Positions 33,806 to 40,193 of a DNA stretch of 40,193 bases are shown in pieces. Under the pieces are notes generated by a model. It saw only the letters and a program-made list of their open reading frames with translations. It did no database searches and was not told the DNA's origin. How positions within the stretch are numbered: position 1 is the first letter of the stretch; each line of letters opens with the position of its first letter. Source of the DNA: DASYPQ01 sp046155895. Its GTDB lineage: Bacteria > Planctomycetota > UBA1135 > GCA-002686595. Made by a program: the position numbers and the translations under genes. The stretch is from the NCBI GenBank assembly GCA_046155895.1, contig JBJXFB010000092.1, positions 1 through 40,193 on the forward strand, read 5' to 3'.

Positions 33806-33903
33806 GGGCTGCGATCCTCGCGTCGCGGGCACGGGCGCGTCAAGCACCGCTGGAGGACGCGATCCGGTGGATCGCGAGGTGGAAGCCGCGCAACGGGAAG
33901 TAC

Positions 33904-35100
33904 ATGAACTGCCGAATCCCGCATACGATCGGCGGGCACATGCTCGGAGCCGCGAACGAAGGCCAGGAGTCGGGACGCGGGCATCTGCTCGTCGACCGTG
34001 AGATCGCCGCGCTGCTCGGGAGCGCCGTGCGCTCGTCCGGGGGAAGCTCGCCTCCGGCCGCGGAGCAGATCCAGCCCGCGAGCCTCGACTTGCGCCTGGG
34101 AGCCGCGGCGTGGCGCGTGCGCGCGGGATTCCTCCCCGGTCCGCAGTCGATCGGCGACCGGCTCGCGGACCTCGCGCTGGCGCGCATCCCCCTCGACGGC
34201 GACGGGGCCGTGCTCGAGCAGGGCCTCGTTTACGTCGCCGAGATCGACGAGGAGCTCGCGCTCCCCGAAGGTGTCCGCGCGCGCTTCAACCCGCGCAGCT
34301 CGACCGGGCGTTGCGACATCTTCACGCGCGTCCTCGTCGAGGGCCATCCGCGCTTCGACGAGGCGCCGAAGGGATACGCCGGACGCCTGTGGGTCGAGAT
34401 CTCGCCCCTCTCGTTCCCCGTGAAGCTGCGCCGCGGCGACCGCTTGTGCCAGGCGCGGTTCTCGCGCGGACGGTCGATCCTCTCGCAGAGCGAAATGCGG
34501 GACCTGCACCGGGAGAATCCGCTCGCGAGCGGCACTCCGGGCCAGCCGGGATCTTCCTCGGGCGTCCGCTTCGACGAGGAGGGCGGGATCCTGCTCTCCG
34601 TGGGCCTCTCCGGGCGCGATCCGGCCGGCTGGCGCGCTCGCTCCGCGACCGGCGCGCTCGAGTTCGCGAAGGAGGGCGCCCACGACGCGCGGGAGTTCTT
34701 CGAGCCCGTGCAGGCCGAGGGCGGGCGCTGCGTCCTCTCGCCGGGGATCTTCTACGTGTTCGCGAGCCGCGAGCGGCTCCGTGTCCCGCCCCACCTCGCG
34801 GCGGAGATGCAGCCGGTCGACATCGGCATCGGCGAGCTCCGGAACAACTACGCGGGCTTCTTCGACTGCGGTTTCGGCTGGCGCGAGGGGCGCGACGGGA
34901 AGGCCGAGGGCACCGGCACACCGGCCGTGCTGGAGGTGCGCGCGCACGACGTCCCGTTCCTCGTGGAGGACGGGCAGGCGCTGGCGCGGCTGCGCTTCCA
35001 CCGGACGAGCGGCAGGCCGCAGCGGCTGTACGGCGAGGGGCGCGCGTCGAGCTACCGGGAGCAGGACCTGACGCTCGCGCGCTGCTTCCGGCAGGGCTAG
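33904..35100 (+). CDS. Two-domain dCTP deaminase-like protein (DCD family)
   Basis: A 398-residue protein made of two dUTPase/dCTP-deaminase folds in tandem, matching the long 2'-deoxycytidine 5'-triphosphate deaminase class, which is about twice the size of the usual 190-residue Dcd. Domain 1 (about 25-200) carries QIQPASLDLRLG, RFNPRSSTGRCDIF (the Arg-Ser-Ser nucleotide motif), GYAGRLWVEISPLSFPVKLR and RRGDRLCQARF. Domain 2 (about 215-398) carries PGIFYVFASRERLRVPPHLA, ELRNNYAGFFDCGFG and HDVPFLVEDGQALARLRF. The enzyme class makes dUTP for thymidylate synthesis. ATG 33904 has GGGAAG 3 nt upstream; ATG 33940 is an alternative start. It ends three bases before the convergent FG-GAP gene. Confidence 0.85.
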   Translation: MNCRIPHTIGGHMLGAANEGQESGRGHLLVDREIAALLGSAVRSSGGSSPPAAEQIQPASLDLRLGAAAWRVRAGFLPGPQSIGDRLADLALARIPLDGDGAVLEQGLVYVAEIDEELALPEGVRARFNPRSSTGRCDIFTRVLVEGHPRFDEAPKGYAGRLWVEISPLSFPVKLRRGDRLCQARFSRGRSILSQSEMRDLHRENPLASGTPGQPGSSSGVRFDEEGGILLSVGLSGRDPAGWRARSATGALEFAKEGAHDAREFFEPVQAEGGRCVLSPGIFYVFASRERLRVPPHLAAEMQPVDIGIGELRNNYAGFFDCGFGWREGRDGKAEGTGTPAVLEVRAHDVPFLVEDGQALARLRFHRTSGRPQRLYGEGRASSYREQDLTLARCFRQG

Positions 35101-35103
35101 GAG

Positions 35104-36777
35104 CTACTTCCAGCGCAGGACGTCGAACACCGTCCGCGTCGGCGCGCTCAGCTCGTAGCGCAACAGCACCTCCTCGCGCCCGTCGCCGTCGACGTCCGCG
35201 CATTCGAGCGCCGAGAGCCTGGCCTTCGTCTTGTCGCGCAGCTCGAAACGGCCCTCGGCAGGACGGCCGCCCGTGAGCAGCGCCGTTCGCCGCTCGGCGA
35301 GGTCCCCGAGCCAGAGCACGACACGGTCGACGTCCCAGACCTTGTTCGCGTCCTCGAAGAGCAGGCGCCGCAGCATCTCCTCGCCGTCGAAGGAGGCCGA
35401 GCTCGCGGCGTTCGAGTCCTCGACGGGCCAGATCTCCAGCGCGGTCGAGTCGCTCGACACCAGCGCGACGTCACGCGTGCCCGAGCCGTCGAAATCGCCC
35501 CAGGCAGACTCGCGGAAGCGGTCGCGCACGCCCTCGAAGCGTTCGAGGACCTTCTCGGGCTGCTTCATCAGGCTCAAGATCGAGGGCAGTCGCAGCACGA
35601 TCTCGCTCTTCAGGCTGGGCGAGGTCTCGAAACCCTTCCCGCCCGGATTCAGGTACCCCGAAGCCGCGACGTCGACGTCCCACTCGCCGAACACGCCGCG
35701 CACGAGCGTCGCGATCGTCGGGACCTGCACCTTGACGAGCAGGAGGTCCGGGAAGGCGTCGCCGTCGAGGCGCGCGAGCTGCAGCGCCGTGATGTCGTCG
35801 GCCGCCTTGAGGATCGCGAAGGGCGTCTCGAACTGCGGGCCCGCCTTCCCGCCGCGGAAGACCCAGACCTTGCGGCGGTGCGCGATGACGTAGTCCTGGA
35901 TCCCGTCGCCGTCCAGGTCGCGCGCCTGGAAGCTCGCGGAATCCTCGATCGCCAGCGTGTGGCCCGGCCGCAGCTCGGCCTTCTCGGTGCTGTCGCGGAA
36001 GATGGCGAGGTCCACGGAGACGTCGGGGGTCGCGGGGAAGGAGCCGTCCTCGCGCTGCAGGTGGAAGGCGCGCCGATCGCCCTCGACCACGAGCAGGTCG
36101 GGCCTCTCGTCGCCGTTCACGTCGCGCGTCGTGAGCGCGGGAATCGTGAACGAGGCCGAGAGGACGTCGGACAGGTTCCCGTTGGAGCGTTCGATCGAGG
36201 TGGTCAGATCGACGGCGACGGTGGCGGTCTTGCGCCAGGTCGGCCAGCGCGCGGGCTCGTCCCCCGTCGCTGGCCTGATGCCCTCGTTCAGCCAGAGCTC
36301 GCAGGTCGCTGGCCCGGGGATCACGAGGTCGGGACGGCCGTCGTTGTTGACGTCCTGCGCCAGGTCGGACAGCGTCGGCCGGCCGACGCGCAGCGTGAAG
36401 CGCGCGCGCGCGATCGTGGCGGCGACCTGCGTGGAGAAGCCTCCTCCCTCGCCGACCGCGAAGACCTGGACGCCCGCGGGCGAGGCGCAGATGAGCTGGA
36501 CCGGTCCCTCCCCGCCCGAGACGCGCGCCGTGTCCACCAGCGTGTGCGCGGGGTCCGCGAGCCGCAACTCTCCCAGAGGACCGCCCCCGCCGTTCTTGTA
36601 GGTGCGGACCTCCCCCGCGCGGCCCACGAGGACGAGCTCGGGGCTCCTGTCGCCGTCCACGTCGACCCAGCGGTGGGGAGCGATCTGGAATCCGGGCTCG
36701 AGCGTTCTGGCGAGCATCAACTGGGGACGCGCGACGGGCGCCTGGGCGGATGCGAAGACGAGCGCGAGGAGCGTCAC
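35104..36777 (-). CDS. Exported FG-GAP/VCBS repeat protein (second of two)
   Basis: A 557-residue protein from GTG 36777, which overlaps the upstream stop (GTGA). A signal peptide (VTLLALVFASAQA) precedes a body of beta-propeller-like repeats with calcium loops of the DxDxDGxxD type: DVDGDRSPELVLV, DVNNDGRPDLVI, DVNGDERPDLLVV, DLDGDGIQDYVI, DFDGSGTRDVAL and the final DVDGDGREEVLL. This spacing is the FG-GAP/VCBS architecture of integrin-like propellers, usually used for extracellular binding. No catalytic domain or anchor is visible. It is the most distal gene of the ABC permease/PDZ unit. Together with its upstream paralogue it probably makes two propellers, perhaps a heteromer; that is inference. 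Confidence 0.82.
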   Translation of the reverse strand: MTLLALVFASAQAPVARPQLMLARTLEPGFQIAPHRWVDVDGDRSPELVLVGRAGEVRTYKNGGGGPLGELRLADPAHTLVDTARVSGGEGPVQLICASPAGVQVFAVGEGGGFSTQVAATIARARFTLRVGRPTLSDLAQDVNNDGRPDLVIPGPATCELWLNEGIRPATGDEPARWPTWRKTATVAVDLTTSIERSNGNLSDVLSASFTIPALTTRDVNGDERPDLLVVEGDRRAFHLQREDGSFPATPDVSVDLAIFRDSTEKAELRPGHTLAIEDSASFQARDLDGDGIQDYVIAHRRKVWVFRGGKAGPQFETPFAILKAADDITALQLARLDGDAFPDLLLVKVQVPTIATLVRGVFGEWDVDVAASGYLNPGGKGFETSPSLKSEIVLRLPSILSLMKQPEKVLERFEGVRDRFRESAWGDFDGSGTRDVALVSSDSTALEIWPVEDSNAASSASFDGEEMLRRLLFEDANKVWDVDRVVLWLGDLAERRTALLTGGRPAEGRFELRDKTKARLSALECADVDGDGREEVLLRYELSAPTRTVFDVLRWK

Positions 36778-38339
36778 GGGAACCTCAAGCACTGCACCTG
36801 GTCGCGGACCACCGCCAACACGTCGGCGCCGCGCTTCCCCGCGCGGCGCGCGACGTGGATCCGCGCACGCGGGTCAACCGACATCTCGAAGAGCGGCGTC
36901 TCGCCCAGGGCGAGTCCCTCCCGCGTGCGCCGGAGCGGGAGCACGCGCAGGCGCTCCGGCCGGTCGCGCACGAGCAGATCCGCGAGACCGTCGCCGTCGA
37001 CGTCGCCGACGAAGGAGAGCGTCAGGTCGAAGTCCTTGATCGGGATGTTGACGCGCCAGGACACGCTCGGGCGCTTGGCGAAGAACCCGTTCTCGTTGCG
37101 GTAGACGTACACGTCGGCGTCGATGGACTCGGTCGAGGCGCTGCGCAGCTGGTCGATCAGGTCGGGCCTCACGGCGCGCACGAAGAGATCCGGCCGGCGG
37201 TCGCCGTCGAGGTCCTCGAAGCTCGCGCCGGCGACGAAGCCGCCGAGCACCAGGAGCTGATGCGGCAGGTTCCTGGGTCCGAAGAGCGGCGCCTGCGCCG
37301 TCGTCTGGGCCTCGCCTCGTCCGGCGCCCTGCACGAAGAGCAGGAGCTGCGTGCGCACGTCCGAGCTGCGCTTGTCGCCGGCGAAGATCGCGACGTCCGC
37401 GCGCCCGTCCATGGCCGTGTCGAGCGCGTGCGCGCTGTAGGACGCGTCGAGCTCGCGCTCGCGGTCGACGGGCACCGGCAGCGGAAACGCGAAGCCAGGA
37501 TCCGCCGCGAACGCGCCGCCCGCGGGCTGCGGCCACACGTAGAGCCGGCCGGAGCCCTGCGCGAGCAGGTCGAGGCGGCCGTCCGCGTCGTAGTCCAGGA
37601 GCTGCGGCGCAGGCGTGCGTTCGGTCAGCGACAGGAGATTGCGCGGCAGGCGCAGTTCGCTCGCGTCGCCGAACCGCAGCTCGATGCGGCGGCTGCCCTC
37701 CGCTCCCTTCTCCGCTTGGGCGCGACCCCGGCGCGCGTCCTCCTCGGAGAACGCGTCGTCGGGCAGCCTCAAGCGGCTGACGGGCTGGAAGCCGGTCGAT
37801 GGCGCGCGAGCCTGCAGCGCCACCGCGTAGCCGCCGGGCTCGGGGACGACCAGGTCGACCCGCTGGTCGCGGTCGAGGTCGAGGAGAGCCGCCGGATAAG
37901 CGAAGCAAGTTTCCGGGTCGGGAAGTTGCCAGAGGAACTCCACCTCGAGGAGCCGGGTGAAGCGCTGCTCGGGCTTCAGGCTCGGCCGCCAGGCGTACAC
38001 GCCTCGCGCGCTGAAGAGCACCAGTTCCTCGCCGGGCGCGGGATCGACGTCGCCTGCCGCCCAGGCGACGACGTCGGGCGTCAGCTCGAGCACCGGATCC
38101 GGCGTGCTCGAGAGGCGCGGGGCGCTCGCCCGCGCCCGGAAAACATGGAGGCTGCGGGCGCCGGACGGTTTCGGCCGGGACGCGGACACGATCACGTCCA
38201 CCAGGCCGTCGCCGTCGACGTCGCCGATCCAGGCCTCCTGCGCCAGGGAGCCCTGGGGGAGCTGGAGCGTCACGACCTCGCCGCCCGCGCGCCCCGATTG
38301 CGCGGTCGCTCCGGCGGCCAGGAGCAGCATCGCGAGCAT
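36774..38339 (-). CDS. Exported FG-GAP/VCBS repeat protein (first of two)
   Basis: A 521-residue protein beginning at ATG 38339, one base inside the PDZ gene's stop (TGATG). The signal peptide MLAMLLLAAGATAQS precedes propeller-type repeats with calcium-loop signatures: DVDGDGLVDVIV, DLDRDQRVDLVV, DYDADGRLDLLA, DTAMDGRADVAI, DLDGDRRPDLFV and DVDGDGLADLLV. Between them are the usual hydrophobic strands. The domain type is the same as in the downstream neighbour and the two are about the same length, so they look like diverged duplicates. The product would fold outside the cytoplasm. Ligand and partner are unknown; the stop/start overlap with the PDZ lipoprotein gene indicates coupled production. 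Confidence 0.82.
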   Translation of the reverse strand: MLAMLLLAAGATAQSGRAGGEVVTLQLPQGSLAQEAWIGDVDGDGLVDVIVSASRPKPSGARSLHVFRARASAPRLSSTPDPVLELTPDVVAWAAGDVDPAPGEELVLFSARGVYAWRPSLKPEQRFTRLLEVEFLWQLPDPETCFAYPAALLDLDRDQRVDLVVPEPGGYAVALQARAPSTGFQPVSRLRLPDDAFSEEDARRGRAQAEKGAEGSRRIELRFGDASELRLPRNLLSLTERTPAPQLLDYDADGRLDLLAQGSGRLYVWPQPAGGAFAADPGFAFPLPVPVDRERELDASYSAHALDTAMDGRADVAIFAGDKRSSDVRTQLLLFVQGAGRGEAQTTAQAPLFGPRNLPHQLLVLGGFVAGASFEDLDGDRRPDLFVRAVRPDLIDQLRSASTESIDADVYVYRNENGFFAKRPSVSWRVNIPIKDFDLTLSFVGDVDGDGLADLLVRDRPERLRVLPLRRTREGLALGETPLFEMSVDPRARIHVARRAGKRGADVLAVVRDQVQCLRFP

Positions 38340-39343
38340 CAGTACCGCACCGGCTCGAGCTTGTCCGCGTCCCCGCCGCCGAAGGAGATGAACCACAGGA
38401 GGCGGCCATCCCAGGCCGCGGCCGTCTTCCGGAAACGGATCAGGCCGAGGAGGATCGAAGTCTCGCTCTCGCCCCGCTCCCGCTCGTAGCTGAAGAGCAA
38501 CGGGACGTAGACGCGCTTGGTCTCGCGTTCCCGCCGCGAGGTCGGCGCCTCGATCTCCAGCCGCTCCGCACCGCGTGCGATCGAGACTCGCAGCGTCGCC
38601 CCCGGCTCCGCGCTCCTCACGAGGTCGAGCACGACCTGCGGATGGGCGACCGGCACGTCGTCGACGGCGAGGATCAGGTCCTCGAAGCGCATTCCCGCCG
38701 CGCGCCAAGGACTCTCCGCGGCCAGGCCGACCACCACGGCTCCCGCTCCGGGAGCGAGACCCGCGGCGCGCGCCTCGACCTCGCTGGCGCTGCGCAGGAC
38801 GGCCCCGACGCGCAATTCCTCGCGCAGACGGACCGCCGGCGTCCGTTCGGCGGAGCGCACGCGCGGTGCGAGCACGACGCGCGCTGTCCGTTCGGCTCCG
38901 GCTCGGTCGTAGAGGATCTCGATCTCGCTCCCGGGAGCCTGCGCGAGCTCGATCGCGCGCCATTCCGAGGGCCAGCGGAGCTCCGTCGCCGCTCCGTCGC
39001 CCGAGCGCACGGACAGGAGCAGGTCCCCCTCCTCGATGCCGGCCGCGTCGCCGGGCGAGTTCTCGACCACGCGCTCGACCGCGACCCCTTGGGGCGCATC
39101 GAGCATCGCGTCCAGCGATGCGCGCGCGTCCGCGACGTAGATCCCGCTGAAGGACCCGGCCGGGAGGAGCTGGCGTGCGGGCTCGTCCTGCGGCTCGGCC
39201 TGCAGATCGAAGGGCTCCTCCATGCTGGAGAGCGCCGGGGAGTCGTGCGGCAATTCCTCCGGCCCGGCGAGCAGGGCGCTGCACGCGCCGAGGCCGAGGC
39301 AGGCCGGAGCGAGGAGGATGCAGAGGATCGAGCGGGAGTTCAT
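38339..39343 (-). CDS. Lipoprotein with two PDZ domains
   Basis: A 334-residue protein with a lipoprotein signal (LACLGLGAC-type; lipobox L18-G19-A20-C21), so it should be membrane-anchored on the periplasmic side. Two PDZ-like domains follow: the first around GVAVERVVENSPGDAAGIEEGDLLLSV (about residues 80-150), the second around GLAPGAGAVVVGLAAESPWR, AAGMRFEDLILAVDDVPVA and LDLVRSAEPGATLRVSIARG (about 195-270). The C-terminal about 60 residues are an aromatic-rich beta stretch (YVPLLFSYERERGES, LLWFISFGGG). No protease Ser/His/Asp triad is seen, so it is a scaffold rather than an HtrA-like enzyme. The start overlaps the permease stop (TGATG). Confidence 0.8.
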   Translation of the reverse strand: MNSRSILCILLAPACLGLGACSALLAGPEELPHDSPALSSMEEPFDLQAEPQDEPARQLLPAGSFSGIYVADARASLDAMLDAPQGVAVERVVENSPGDAAGIEEGDLLLSVRSGDGAATELRWPSEWRAIELAQAPGSEIEILYDRAGAERTARVVLAPRVRSAERTPAVRLREELRVGAVLRSASEVEARAAGLAPGAGAVVVGLAAESPWRAAGMRFEDLILAVDDVPVAHPQVVLDLVRSAEPGATLRVSIARGAERLEIEAPTSRRERETKRVYVPLLFSYERERGESETSILLGLIRFRKTAAAWDGRLLWFISFGGGDADKLEPVRY

Positions 39344-40193
39344 CAGGGGACGGAGCGCCGCGTGAGCAGGAACACGGCGAAGGCGAAGGCCAGCGCGGCC
39401 CAGGCGGCCGGAGCCGCGATCGCCGTGGACGCGTAGGCGAAGTTCGCGTTGCTCACGCCTTGCGCCACGTCGGCGTAGAACGCCAGGAAGGACGTGTCAC
39501 CCAGGGGCGAGGGCAGATAGGCCGAGGGCAGGCCGCCCTCGAAGCCCAAGCCACGCGCCACCGCGCGCGCCAAATCGAGCGAGGCGAAGAGGCCCAGGCC
39601 CAGCGCCAGCGCCCCCGCGGCTCCCCGGGTCAGCGCGCCGGCCAGGAGGCCCAGCGCGCTGTAGGCGATCAGCGGGAGCCACGGGGAGAGGAGCGCGCGC
39701 CGCAGCTCGGGCACCAGTTCCCCGGCCGCCACCAGGTCGTAGCGCTGCCCGTCGGGGAGGATCTCGGCCACGCCGCGGAAGTCGAAGAACCAGGCGGATG
39801 CGGCCAGGGCCGTGCACGCCAACAGCGTGTACGAGCCGGCCATGAGCAGGAGCTGCGCGCCGAGCTTCCCGAGCGCGACCTGCACGCGCGTCAGGGGGCG
39901 CAACAGCACATTCCTCAGCGTCCCGCGCGCGAGCTCGCCGGCGATCGCCTGCGTCGCGAGGCCGACTGCGATGAGGGCGCAGAGAGGCAGTCCGGCCTGG
40001 AGCGCGCCGCCGGCGGCCTGGAACGCCGTGACCTCGGTGGTGCTGAAGAGCGCGCCCTTCTGCACTTCCTCCGCCAGCGCGCGCGCCTGCGCATGGAGCC
40101 GCAGCACGCTCGCCAGGGCCAGGCCGGCCGGCAGGCCGAGCAGCAGGAGGATCCTGCCCCTCGACCACACGCGCTCGAGCTCGTAGCGCGCGA
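39343..40193 (-). CDS. ABC-2-type transporter permease (5' end cut by window edge)
   Basis: The frame is open to base 40193, so the true start is probably outside the window; the visible part is 282 codons plus the stop. The visible N-terminus (ARYELERVWSRGRILLLLG) has the usual ABC-2 permease pattern of a basic cytosolic helix before TM1. About six hydrophobic segments are visible, including ALCALIAVGLATQAIAGELA-like and LLLMAGSYTLLACTALAASA, with a periplasmic loop containing WFFDFRGVAEILPDGQRYD. The segment AGELARGTLRNVLLRPLTRVQVALGK is the conserved coupling helix that contacts the ABC ATPase. The ATPase gene is presumably upstream beyond the window. The permease heads the PDZ/twin-FG-GAP unit through a TGATG overlap; its cargo is unknown. 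Confidence 0.85.
   Translation of the reverse strand, partial: ARYELERVWSRGRILLLLGLPAGLALASVLRLHAQARALAEEVQKGALFSTTEVTAFQAAGGALQAGLPLCALIAVGLATQAIAGELARGTLRNVLLRPLTRVQVALGKLGAQLLLMAGSYTLLACTALAASAWFFDFRGVAEILPDGQRYDLVAAGELVPELRRALLSPWLPLIAYSALGLLAGALTRGAAGALALGLGLFASLDLARAVARGLGFEGGLPSAYLPSPLGDTSFLAFYADVAQGVSNANFAYASTAIAAPAAWAALAFAFAVFLLTRRSVP

Noticed and set aside
35104..38339. Recurrent GTCGCCGTCGACGTC-like DNA strings
   Set aside because: They encode the repeated DVDGDG calcium loops of the FG-GAP proteins and are irregularly spaced, so they are neither a CRISPR array nor an independent DNA repeat.

Overview
The window is about 40 kb of very GC-rich, gene-dense bacterial DNA. Many genes overlap at their stop/start codons, and GTG and TTG starts are common. 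LamG and FG-GAP/VCBS-type secreted proteins, a ResB/CcsA-type cytochrome c maturation pair and a compact type II secretion (T2SS) locus suggest a Planctomycetota-like or related environmental lineage. That assignment is an inference from gene content; no rRNA or marker phylogeny was available.

Layout. (1) 1-1290: the left edge holds the first 36 codons of a minus-strand zinc-ribbon, transposase-like gene, a spacer with an imperfect direct repeat, and a secreted LamG-domain protein. (2) 1381-4423, minus: a FAD-dependent dehydrogenase, panB (pantothenate/CoA synthesis) and a CPBP membrane protease. (3) 4496-6927, plus: an unrecognised HxD...H protein with a cupin/2OG-oxygenase flavour, translationally coupled to a SAM methyltransferase with an extra N-terminal region. 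(4) 6929-11526, minus: a secreted protein of unknown function, a three-part membrane/spermidine-synthase-like/helical-repeat fusion, and an orphan PTS EIIA (PtsN-like) protein. (5) 11661-19843, plus: a good sigma70-like promoter and a T2SS operon gspD-E-F-G-H-I-J. No gspC, K, L, M or prepilin peptidase gene is in the window.

(6) 19854-33805, minus: a long, tightly packed gene string. In transcription order it holds a SUI1/YciH-like factor, sucC, sucD, an MnmC-type methyltransferase, tatA, mobA, a polyprenyl diphosphate synthase, resB, ccsA, folD, a rhomboid protease, a large secreted protein of unknown function and serS. Much of it serves respiration: the substrate-level step of the TCA cycle, Tat export, molybdenum-cofactor nucleotide attachment, a quinone side chain and cytochrome c maturation. 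(7) 33904-35100, plus: a two-domain dCTP-deaminase-like protein. (8) 35104-40193, minus: an overlapping unit of an ABC-2-type permease (cut by the window edge), a lipoprotein with two PDZ domains, and two exported FG-GAP/VCBS repeat proteins.

No rRNA, tRNA, CRISPR array or complete insertion sequence was seen. The least explained parts are the permease/PDZ/twin-FG-GAP unit, the coupled HxD-protein/methyltransferase pair, the spermidine-synthase-like fusion with altered catalytic aspartates, and two large secreted proteins with no recognisable family.
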